In this document: positions 54,267 through 61,438 of the stretch, piece after piece | Layout of the letters: each line of letters begins with the position of its first letter | Position numbering within the stretch: the first letter of the stretch is position 1 | Assembly: GCA_035318925.1 (NCBI GenBank) | Contig: DATHDS010000013.1 | Coordinates: 1-64,000 of the forward strand | Direction of reading: 5' to 3' | Length of the DNA: 64,000 bases | Source: VAXT01 sp035318925 | GTDB taxonomy: Bacteria; Actinomycetota; Thermoleophilia; Gaiellales; Gaiellaceae | The notes under the pieces: generated by a model | Databases searched by the model: none | What the model was told of the DNA's origin: nothing | What the model saw: the letters and a program-made list of their open reading frames with translations, nothing else | Position numbers and translations under genes: made by a program

Positions 54267-54841
54267 ACGGCGTGGCCCCGGACGCGCGTGCGGACTTCGA
54301 GCAGCTCTTTCGCGACACCCGCACGGATCTCCTCGCGTACCTCATGCGCCGCTCCCCGAGTGCCGAGGACGCCGCTGACATGCTCGCCGAGACCTACCTG
54401 ATCGCGTGGCGGAAGCTCGATGCGATCCCGACGGGTGAGCGGGCGCGGCTGTGGCTGTTCGGTGTCGCCCGCAACCTGCTCTTGAAGGGCGCGAGCCGAC
54501 GCCGCTCCCAGCACGCGCTGGTAGAGCGTCTCGCCGGCGAGCTGCGCAGCGCGCACCCTCCGCACGCGCCGATCGAGGACGAGCGAGCAAGCGCTCTCCG
54601 CGCGGCGCTGACGGCGCTGCCCGAGCGCGATCGGGAAATCCTGACGCTGACGGCGTGGGAGGGCCTGACCCCGAAGCAAATCGCCGCCGTTATGGGCACG
54701 CCGGGGAACATCGTCCGGGTACGTCTGCACCGGGCCCGGACGCGGCTGAAACGCGAACTCACTACTCCCCGGCGGCTGATCGCGCCTCGCGTCGGATACG
54801 CCGCCGGCCAGAAAACGGACAAGTTGGACGCCAGAGCTTGA
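54263..54841 (+). CDS. ECF-type RNA polymerase sigma factor
   Basis: The product has 192 residues from GTG 54263, coupled to the upstream gene by GTGA. Region 2 is FEQLFRDTRTDLLAYLMRRS with AEDAADMLAETYLIAWRKLD. Region 4 is LRAALTALPERDREILTLTA with GLTPKQIAAVMGTPGNIVRV and RLHRARTRLKREL. It directs polymerase to stress or envelope promoters, probably under control of the upstream membrane protein. The order partner-then-sigma is less usual than sigma first. Confidence 0.88.
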   Translation: MNGVAPDARADFEQLFRDTRTDLLAYLMRRSPSAEDAADMLAETYLIAWRKLDAIPTGERARLWLFGVARNLLLKGASRRRSQHALVERLAGELRSAHPPHAPIEDERASALRAALTALPERDREILTLTAWEGLTPKQIAAVMGTPGNIVRVRLHRARTRLKRELTTPRRLIAPRVGYAAGQKTDKLDARA

Positions 54842-54885
54842 TCCGGCGAGCGACGTCGCAGAGTTCCGGGACGCGCTGGCAGTCC

Positions 54886-54993
54886 GCGTTACATCGGGTC
54901 GATGCGTATTCGGGGCGGGTCGGCGGGTTTTCGGCTCTGCGAGGCGGTTCGTATGCGAATAGGGGCGGACGTCGTGCTCACATTCTGTAACGC
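54886..54993. repeat. 108-bp inverted-repeat element, copy B
   Basis: Perfect 8-bp terminal inverted repeats GCGTTACA and TGTAACGC, interior partly conserved with copy A at 49829 (GGTTTTCGGCTCTG; CGTCGTGCTCACATT). Confidence 0.6.
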
Positions 54994-55100
54994 GAGCGCC
55001 GTCTCACGCTCGGACGTCGCGTCGATCACTCGTCGTGTCGCTCTGACGTCCTCCGACAGGCACGCGTTCGTCATTGCGCCGGGGCGGAGCCGGCGCTGCT

Positions 55101-55126
55101 TGTCGCACAAGAGCCGAACGGCGACA
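55101..55126. repeat. 26-bp palindromic repeat, copy 7
   Basis: TGTCGC, 14 bases, GCGACA. The spacer ACAAGAGCCGAACG is the inverse of the subfamily 2 spacer. Confidence 0.7.
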
Positions 55127-55192
55127 CAGCGCCCCTGGCTGTCGAGCTCGGGAACCGTTCAGCCGCGCTGGATCAGTGAACACGAGGTCGTG

Positions 55193-56683
55193 TCAGTCGT
55201 ACTTCGCCGTGTACGCTGCGATGAAGTCAGCATCGTCGCAGATGCAGCGTCCGTCCCGGCTCGCCCGCGAGAACTGGCGGAGGAAACGGCCGACCGGCTT
55301 CAGGACGTCGAGGCGTGTCACCTGCGTAAGCTCCTCTTCACCGGCGGTCGCGTGGCCGACGAGCGCTGCGGCGAGGAGGACGCCGGCGAGAGCCGACTGG
55401 TGCGCGAGGGGGACGTGCACGTCCTGTGCGGCCTGGTGCAGCTGGCCGGCCTCGCCGATCGGGATCACGGCGCCGCCGCAGAAGCCCTCGACGTAGAGCT
55501 CTCGCACCGTCCGGCCCTCGAAAGGCAGCAGCGCCTCCAAAGGCTGGCTGACCGCCTGCGCGACCATTTCCAAGAGCCCGCGGTCGACGCCCTGGCCGGT
55601 CGCCAACAGCGTCCTCACCTGCATGAGCAGATGCGGGACGCCGAGCGCCTCGGCGACCAGCTCGTCCTCGTTCTTGAGGCGCGCCTCCGGAAGATAGAGG
55701 CAGGCGACGCAGGCGCCCTCGCCGCCGAAGCGCGAGTGGGCGGCGACGCCGAGATCGCCGGGCTGCGTCCAGGCGTTGGCGACGAAGCGGGGTAGAGACG
55801 CCTGCGCGCTGACGCGATCACGGGCGCTGTCGAGCGCGAGCAGCATCGCGTCCCAGCGGTAGCCGTTTTCCTCAAGGAAGGCGGCGAGGCCTTCCGCATG
55901 CGGGACTAGTTCGAGGGTGGAGTCGAGCGCCGCCGCGATTTCGACCTTGTCGCGATTCTCGTCGCCCCGCTCGGTCAGGACGTAGCGCTGCAGGTTGCTG
56001 AGCTCGAGGACCTCCATATCGACGACGTGCAGCCGGCCACTCAAGGACGCGCGGGAGAGAGCCCAGAGGGCGCCTTGGCCGACAGCGCCGGCGCCGACGA
56101 GGACGGCGTCTCCTTGGAGGCGCCAAGGTGTGGACGGAGCATCGGTCGCGGCTTCGACGGTGTCGCCTGCGAGGGTCGAGAAGCGCACGCGCTCGTCGAT
56201 GCGCTCCACCCAGTCTGGCAGGAAGACGGCGCGGAAGAGGCCGGCGGCGGCGAGGCAGGCCGCGACCCCTGCTCCGAACGGGTTGTCGCTCGCGCCGACG
56301 CTCTGCGGCTCGGTCGCGCTCACGAGCCCGTCCCAACCGTCTGAGCCGGCGTAGATCGTCGTCTGAAAGGCGCTGCCGTCGCCGACAGCGACGCCGAAAG
56401 GCGCCTCCTCGACGAGGTCGATCTTCGGGTTGATCGCCTTGGCGAGTTCGGCGAGCGCGGCGACCGTGTCCGGCTCGCCAATGAGGGCCATCGTGGGGTA
56501 GAGCCGCGCGCTGACGCGGACGAGGAGGTCGGCGAGCGCGCGTCCCTCCCCTGACTGCGCGTCGGCGCCGAGCGAGATGCCGACCGGCGTCGACTCGAGC
56601 CGCGAGCGAAACCACTCCTCGTCGAAGCCCGAGAGGACTTGGGCAGCGGCGACGGCGCTCCGCAGATAGTAGTCGGCAAGCAT
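55193..56683 (-). CDS. E1-like (ThiF/MoeB-fold) activating enzyme
   Basis: The product has 496 residues from the ATG at 56683, which overlaps the upstream stop (TGATG). The first ~185 residues are an extra domain. Then AVLVGAGAVGQGALWALSRA is the ATP-binding GxGxxG, HVVDMEVLELSNLQRYVLTE carries the Asp and the catalytic Arg and Asn, and RDKVEIAAALDS the Lys. GEGACVACLYLPEARLKNED includes Cys that may be the thiolate or zinc ligands. It would adenylate the C-terminus of the ubiquitin-like protein encoded at 58036. It is the last gene of the four-gene operon. Confidence 0.88.
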   Translation of the reverse strand: MLADYYLRSAVAAAQVLSGFDEEWFRSRLESTPVGISLGADAQSGEGRALADLLVRVSARLYPTMALIGEPDTVAALAELAKAINPKIDLVEEAPFGVAVGDGSAFQTTIYAGSDGWDGLVSATEPQSVGASDNPFGAGVAACLAAAGLFRAVFLPDWVERIDERVRFSTLAGDTVEAATDAPSTPWRLQGDAVLVGAGAVGQGALWALSRASLSGRLHVVDMEVLELSNLQRYVLTERGDENRDKVEIAAALDSTLELVPHAEGLAAFLEENGYRWDAMLLALDSARDRVSAQASLPRFVANAWTQPGDLGVAAHSRFGGEGACVACLYLPEARLKNEDELVAEALGVPHLLMQVRTLLATGQGVDRGLLEMVAQAVSQPLEALLPFEGRTVRELYVEGFCGGAVIPIGEAGQLHQAAQDVHVPLAHQSALAGVLLAAALVGHATAGEEELTQVTRLDVLKPVGRFLRQFSRASRDGRCICDDADFIAAYTAKYD

Positions 56684-57156
56684 CAGACGACTTGGATCAG
56701 CCGGGTCACGGGTCTTGAGTCCTCGCGCCAACCCTCGAGCGAGAGCCGGTAGGCGGCGCTGCCCGCGAAGAGCCCGGCGCGGCAGAAGTCGGGGACGACG
56801 AGGGAGAGCCCGCCGAGGGTGGTGACGATCGGGAAGGTGTCGTCGGTGCCGGAGTGGTAGGCGTCGGTCGGGTGGGCGTGTACCTGCGCGCCGAGCGTCT
56901 CCTTATGCTCGAACAGCCAGACGTTCAGCTTGTGGAGGGCCTCGCCTTCGACACGGACGCAAAGCCCGCCCTTCCGGCGGTAGGAGGTCTGCTCGGGCAC
57001 ATGAGCCGTCTCGACCCGGAACGAGGAGCCGTTGTGCGTGCCGCTCCAGAGGACGAATAGCTCGTAGCCATCGCGCCCGGCCCGGCGCAGGCTGCGCTCG
57101 GTTTTCGCGATGACCCCTTCGGGGACGGAGAACGCCTCGACGCCCTCCAGCGTCAC
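56683..57156 (-). CDS. JAMM/Mov34 metallopeptidase (deubiquitinase-like)
   Basis: The product has 157 residues. The JAMM motif is complete: Glu32, then VHAHPTDAYHSGTDD with His93, His95, Ser102 and Asp105 for the zinc site. LFVLWSGTHNGSSFRVETAH is the fold core. In this setting it could mature the Ubl by trimming after its GG and remove conjugates. It overlaps both neighbours (4 bases with the E2-like gene, 1 base with the E1), so expression is coupled. Confidence 0.9.
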   Translation of the reverse strand: MTLEGVEAFSVPEGVIAKTERSLRRAGRDGYELFVLWSGTHNGSSFRVETAHVPEQTSYRRKGGLCVRVEGEALHKLNVWLFEHKETLGAQVHAHPTDAYHSGTDDTFPIVTTLGGLSLVVPDFCRAGLFAGSAAYRLSLEGWREDSRPVTRLIQVV

Positions 57157-57773
57157 GCCGGTACTTCGCCTTGCGTCAGCCCTGACACCTGCGGGACGAG
57201 GTTGACGCCGTAGCCGTTCACCGGGCGGATGCCGTAGGTGTCGATGACTTCGAGGATGCGCACGAGCCTGCCGGCGCCGTCTCGGCGATGGAGCTCCCAG
57301 CGGTCGCCGGAGTGGGCGGGATGCTCGTGATACTCGCGGACGCCGGCTATGCAGAGGAACGGAAGCTCTTCAGGCCCATAGCTCTGCATTAGCGGCTGCT
57401 GCTGGATCATCCGCGGCGCGACGACGCCGGGAGGCAGCGCCAGCCCGATCGGCATGGCGTCGGTCTCGACCTGGCGCAGCAAGCTCGTCGGCAGCTCGCC
57501 GGCCTTGTAGGGCTCGCGGCTGAAGGGGTCGGCGAGCTGCACTGAGGGCGGCCTCAGGTCGTAGTCGGTGTAGTCGAGGAGGACACCGGTGACGATCGGC
57601 GGCGGCTTGAGCTGCGGCGCGGCCATGACGACGAAGACGCGCGGGAACTCGGCCTCGACGAGCAGCCAGCCGCGGCGCGCGTAGTCGCCGGCGAGCTGGC
57701 GGAACTCCTCGACCTCGCGGTTGAACTTCGTGCGCGAAACCTGGGGGTCTGCGAGCTGCGGGGCGGTGCTCAC
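57153..57773 (-). CDS. E2-like/CEHH metal-binding conjugation protein
   Basis: The product has 206 residues with a single Cys. YARRGWLLVEAEFPRVFVVM, then DYTDYDLRPPSVQLADPFSR look like the UBC core strands. LPFLCIAGVREYHEHPAHSG carries Cys141, Glu147 and His149/151/154, the CEHH signature of a domain (Metal_CEHH) described from bacterial ubiquitin-like operons. Whether Cys141 acts as the thioester carrier or as a zinc ligand is not decided. It is coupled by 4-base overlaps to the Ubl and JAMM genes. Confidence 0.8.
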   Translation of the reverse strand: MSTAPQLADPQVSRTKFNREVEEFRQLAGDYARRGWLLVEAEFPRVFVVMAAPQLKPPPIVTGVLLDYTDYDLRPPSVQLADPFSREPYKAGELPTSLLRQVETDAMPIGLALPPGVVAPRMIQQQPLMQSYGPEELPFLCIAGVREYHEHPAHSGDRWELHRRDGAGRLVRILEVIDTYGIRPVNGYGVNLVPQVSGLTQGEVPA

Positions 57774-58036
57774 GCGCCGCCGACCCCTGCCTTCAGGTTC
57801 AGAAGCAGACGCACGCCGGCCGGGAAGTTGAAGCTCGCGATCTTCTTCGAGGTGTCGAGGAGCGTGCCGTTGTCGTCGCGGAGCTCCCAGTTCTCCGGCG
57901 GCTGGCCGGTGTTCCCGGTCGCCTCGAGCGCCTTCGGGATCACCGTCTTCAAGGGCGAGTTCGGGTTGGCGTGGACGACCGTCGGCTGGCCGTTGACCAC
58001 GATGGCGATCTCGATCTGCTTGGGGGTCATGTCCAT
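57770..58036 (-). CDS. Ubiquitin-like protein (DUF2604-type)
   Basis: The product has 88 residues and a beta-grasp layout: IEIAIVVNGQPTVVHANPNS, then TVIPKALEATGNTGQPPENW and ELRDDNGTLLDTSKKIAS, ending LLLNLKAGVGGA. One residue follows the diglycine, so a peptidase must cut it before activation; the operon supplies a JAMM enzyme. The SD AGGAGG (minus strand) precedes the start. First gene of the operon. Confidence 0.85.
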   Translation of the reverse strand: MDMTPKQIEIAIVVNGQPTVVHANPNSPLKTVIPKALEATGNTGQPPENWELRDDNGTLLDTSKKIASFNFPAGVRLLLNLKAGVGGA

Positions 58037-58152
58037 ACCTCCTTATCGACTAAATCACACAGGAACTTCACTGAACTCAGTGAATATAGCGGAAAAGAAC
58101 GACGGCGGCTCACGTTCCGCTGCTATTTGTGTCACGCTCACCTTCTGCCGAT

Positions 58153-59031
58153 ATGGCCCCTATGACCTCCCTGCTCCATTCTCATCGCCTTCCGCGCCTC
58201 GAGCTGCGAGCCCCCAACACACCGGACGGCACAGTCGGTCTTTTCCTTGATCGGGCACTCATGGCAAGCTTCCGCGAGTGGCTGTTGCCAAGCGGGGTTA
58301 GCGAGCCAACGGTGCTGGCCTTGAACCTCGAAGGAAGGCTCCTCTCGGCACCCATCCTCTTAGAGCTCGTCGTCCCGCTCGGCCAGGCGGCGCGCGGCCG
58401 AACGCTCGGGTCCCTGGCTGTAGTCCTCTGCACCGAGGACGAGGGGATGCGCGAGCTCCTGCGCTCGCTCGCCCAGACCCACGACCTCGCCCTCTTCGTC
58501 GCCCCCTCCGTCGAACGCTTGTCAGAGGCGGAGCCACTCGGCTCGCTGACGCCGACAGAGTACGAGACGCTCGACGTCCTCCAACGCCTCGGCGGCCGCG
58601 TGACGGTCGCCAACTTCGCGCAAGCGACCGGGCTCGAGCCGAGCGCCGCGACGAACCGCCTCGTCAACGTCTTCCAGAAGGGCTTCGTTCATCGCGTCGA
58701 GAGGCCGCGTCGCGAGGGCCTATTGTTCGTCGATCCGCGTGCGGCGACGCCGGTCGAGGATCCGGCCGATCCGACAAGCGGGGACTTCTTGCTGTCGCAG
58801 CCTCTGCGACGCGACGTGAGGGCGCTCGCCGACATGCAAGGAAGAGAGCCGGGGGCGCTTCTCGCCTCGGCCTGGCACGAGTTCCTCGACACTCACAGAG
58901 ACCAGCTCGCGGCCGACCACGACGCCCTGCGCGCGGCGATCAAGAGCGGCGACAAGGACGAGTTGGCGCGGTTCTCGAAGCGCTACTCGAAGAAGCAAGC
59001 CGAAGCCCGCGCGGCACGCCTGAACAAGTAG
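58153..59031 (+). CDS. Winged-helix transcriptional regulator, divergent from the Ubl operon
   Basis: About 292 residues; starts at GTG 58129, ATG 58153 or ATG 58162. GSLTPTEYETLDVLQRLGGR, then FAQATGLEPSAATNRLVNVF is an MarR/ArsR-like winged helix at about 140-210. The N-terminal ~130 residues resemble an STAS-like or Rossmann-like domain (VGLFLDRALMASFREWLLPS, RTLGSLAVVLCTED). The C-terminus is charged and helical. It may regulate the adjacent operon; the intergenic 92-116 bp would be the operator. Confidence 0.65.
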   Translation: MAPMTSLLHSHRLPRLELRAPNTPDGTVGLFLDRALMASFREWLLPSGVSEPTVLALNLEGRLLSAPILLELVVPLGQAARGRTLGSLAVVLCTEDEGMRELLRSLAQTHDLALFVAPSVERLSEAEPLGSLTPTEYETLDVLQRLGGRVTVANFAQATGLEPSAATNRLVNVFQKGFVHRVERPRREGLLFVDPRAATPVEDPADPTSGDFLLSQPLRRDVRALADMQGREPGALLASAWHEFLDTHRDQLAADHDALRAAIKSGDKDELARFSKRYSKKQAEARAARLNK

Positions 59032-59055
59032 CGCCGGCCGCTAAAGTCGGGCCCG

Positions 59056-59799
59056 ATGCCCGGCAACCGCAACACCGGGGAATCCCACCTACGCTCGTTC
59101 GTCTGCCGGGCCGGACACGAGCTGCGCGTCACCGAGCGCTGCGTCGTCGACGACCTCGGCTTCGACCGCGAGACGGACTTCGACATACTTCTGCGCCACG
59201 AGATCGTCACGGCGCTCCGCAACCGGCGCCACACCGTCGTCTACGGGACGGCCACGGTCGGCCCGGCCGCCGGCGACGACACGCTCTGGGTTCTCCGCCA
59301 AACCCACGACCACCGTGGCGCGACCTGGTTCGACGCCGAGCAGAACGTCGTCTGGCTCTGTGCCTATGCCCACCACCGCTCCGGTGCACCTGGCGACGCC
59401 TTTGAGCACTTCCCGCAGCTGATCGAGGCCGGGCTCATGCGCCCGACCGCCGCCGACTACGAGGCCCTCGGCGACGACCGCGCCGAGCGGTTTGCTGCCG
59501 TCGTCGGGATCGAGGCCCAGGCACTACTCGCCGCCGCCCGCGCCCAGCCCGGCGTCGAGGAGCGTCGAGTAGTCGGCACGACGCAGCCCGTCGGGCTAGT
59601 CGTTCACGTCGTCGACACTCTCGAGGAGACCTACGTCGCCGTCTTCGGCGACACGACCGGGCCCGCCCAGTTCGCACTCCTCCTCGCCGCCCTCTACCCC
59701 GACCGCACGCTCGAGGAGTGGCGGTGGGAGGAGCGGCTGCCGACGCGCGACCTCGATCTCGCGCGCGGCGAGTTCTGCCTGTCGATCGTCCACGGCTAA
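59056..59799 (+). CDS. Hypothetical protein, co-directional with the regulator
   Basis: The product has 247 residues, ATG 24 bp after the regulator. HLRSFVCRAGHELRVTERCV, then HEIVTALRNRRHTVVYGTAT, then WLCAYAHHRSGAPGDAFEHF. The latter segment has His and Cys that could bind metal. ARGEFCLSIVHG at the end. Type II toxin-like nucleases have comparable lengths, but I recognise no family. It may be part of the ubiquitin-like system. Confidence 0.5.
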   Translation: MPGNRNTGESHLRSFVCRAGHELRVTERCVVDDLGFDRETDFDILLRHEIVTALRNRRHTVVYGTATVGPAAGDDTLWVLRQTHDHRGATWFDAEQNVVWLCAYAHHRSGAPGDAFEHFPQLIEAGLMRPTAADYEALGDDRAERFAAVVGIEAQALLAAARAQPGVEERRVVGTTQPVGLVVHVVDTLEETYVAVFGDTTGPAQFALLLAALYPDRTLEEWRWEERLPTRDLDLARGEFCLSIVHG

Positions 59800-60337
59800 C
59801 AGGTCGGCGAGGGGAGGTCTACTTACGCGGGCGGTGCCGAGGTGCGGATCGGACTCGATGCTTGCGCGTCTGGACGGAACTCGGCAGGCACGGGCCGGTA
59901 GGGACCGCGGCGAGTCCGGATGATGAGCGGCCTCGGCCCCCCGCGCGACTTCACCCAAGGTCGATCAAACGCCGGAGCGCCTCTGAAGGGTTTGAAAGAA
60001 CTCCCCTGAGGTCCACCTTCGACTCGGTCAGACCGGGTGGACTTCCCCAGAGCGGCGTGCTGGCTGGGGACACGGCTCAAGGCGCAATCGTCTTCTGGTC
60101 ATGAGGCGCGGCTGCGCAGCACGAGACGCATGAGGACGTCAGGAAGTAGACCCACAGGTCCGGGTTCTCTTCGCGGCCCGGCGCCACTCCAGGCTTTGCT
60201 AGCGGTCTCTGACGATGAAGCTGCGGTCGGGGGGCTGCCAGCGTGATCGCGATCGTTCACCCCGGGGTGTCGCAGTTCCAACAGAGAGCGACACGGCCTG
60301 TTATCAGGGGAATCCTAGGTTGGTTAGGGTGGTCTCG
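59800..60337. other. Intergenic with a repeat
   Basis: No supportable gene. It contains repeat copy 8 (60268) and a fragment near 59990-60013 that is the inverse of a segment at about 33585. Confidence 0.45.
60268..60293. repeat. 26-bp palindromic repeat, copy 8
   Basis: TGTCGC, 14 bases, GCGACA with spacer AGTTCCAACAGAGA. Subfamily 1, 45 bp upstream of the next gene start. Confidence 0.7.
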
Positions 60338-60892
60338 ATGGCGCGCCTGCTGACGGTCGAGTTCGGCCCGTCGCGGTCGAAGCGGTTCGCGAAGGCGCTG
60401 GCCGAGGCCCGCAGCGGAGCCGGCGAGTGCAGCGAGCTGGAACCCGGCAGGTACCGGACAAGGTTCGTCCTGGGCACAGACTCGACCGCCTACACCGGCC
60501 TGGCCCGCTTGCTGGAGCGGGTGCGCCACTGGCGAGCGACGGAGGCGTACGAGGACGATGAGCCGGTCTCCGCCTATCACGCCAGGGAGATGGCCTGGTG
60601 TGCCTCCTCCCAGCTCAAGTCGTTTGGGGACTGCCGATTCCGCTTCTATTACGGAATCTTTCCGCGCTGCTCCCTCTGTCCCCTGTTCGACTCCGAGCGG
60701 GCGATCCGGGACGTGTTGGGAGAAAACCCGCCTCCGGGGACGGTGCTTGAGATCACCCTCGGCCCGAACCTTCAGGCCCTGCTGCGGGGGGAGCGCCCGC
60801 CCAATCTCGAGGGATCCAATCCGAGCTTCGAGGTCCCGGACTTCCCGCCAGAAGAGTGGGCCAAGCCGGCGGGTGACGAACCGCCTGGCTGA
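60338..60892 (+). CDS. Hypothetical protein (184 aa)
   Basis: ATG at 60338. MARLLTVEFGPSRSKRFAKA and LARLLERVRHWRATEAYEDD, then REMAWCASSQLKSFGDCRFR and FYYGIFPRCSLCPLFDSERA, a Cys cluster (C..C..CSLC) that may bind zinc. The C-terminus is Pro-rich and acidic. Function unknown. Codon use is that of the neighbours. Confidence 0.5.
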   Translation: MARLLTVEFGPSRSKRFAKALAEARSGAGECSELEPGRYRTRFVLGTDSTAYTGLARLLERVRHWRATEAYEDDEPVSAYHAREMAWCASSQLKSFGDCRFRFYYGIFPRCSLCPLFDSERAIRDVLGENPPPGTVLEITLGPNLQALLRGERPPNLEGSNPSFEVPDFPPEEWAKPAGDEPPG

Positions 60893-61039
60893 AGACCCAG
60901 CGAGCGCGGTCGCGGTCCGCGCCGCCCTCTTTCAGCTGGGGGCGCTAAGCACTGGTTTCAGAATGCGCGAGTGCGCCAGTAGATGAGGCTGGCGCCGAGG
61001 GCAAGGAACCTGCCGGCGCAACGTTGGTCCTCGCGCGCG

Positions 61040-61438
61040 TCAACAAGGAGCGGTGCTCGTGCTACATGAGCCCGGACATCTCCGAGGGCCAGGCGATCGG
61101 CGCATGGACGCCGCCCGCCCCCGCCTGCCGTCTACATGGTGATTCACGCCGTTGATCTCGCCTGAGATCGTGAGGGTCTGCATGTTTGCCCCTCCGCCGC
61201 GCCTACGCCGTGACCGGCAGCGACTCAGAACTGGCCCTCGATGACGTAACCGAACCCTGTCCGGCGCGACCACTCGTTCCAATCGACCGTCGCTGAGCTG
61301 CCGGAACGCCTTGCTCGCTTCGACTCGTAGAGCGCTACGCTCGCCCACGATTCCCGTCAAGCCCTGCTTCAGCCGCTCGGCGTTGATTGCGTCGGCGATG
61401 TCCCGCCAGTCCCCGAGCGGCTTGCCTGCCGGCTTCAT
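61040..61438 (-). CDS. Small protein downstream of the recombinase
   Basis: The product has 132 residues. The ATG overlaps the recombinase stop as ATGA. LGDWRDIADAINAERLKQGL, then VEASKAFRQLSDGRLERVVA; the last ~60 residues are Arg/Ser/Pro-rich and may be a frame artefact. Helical, DNA-binding-sized. Coupled to the recombinase, so possibly an accessory factor. Confidence 0.5.
   Translation of the reverse strand: MKPAGKPLGDWRDIADAINAERLKQGLTGIVGERSALRVEASKAFRQLSDGRLERVVAPDRVRLRHRGPVLSRCRSRRRRGGGANMQTLTISGEINGVNHHVDGRRGRAASMRRSPGPRRCPGSCSTSTAPC

Larger units (their letters stand above)
54842..55192. other. Intergenic with two repeats
   Basis: Contains the 108-bp inverted-repeat element copy B (54886-54993) and the 26-bp repeat copy 7 (55101). 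No gene seen. It separates the sigma factor from the end of the ubiquitin-like operon. Confidence 0.5.

Noticed and set aside
59985..60015. The inverted match to 33585 as an att pair.
   Set aside because: Only about 25 bp match with mismatches and no recombinase gene lies next to either site at a sensible distance.
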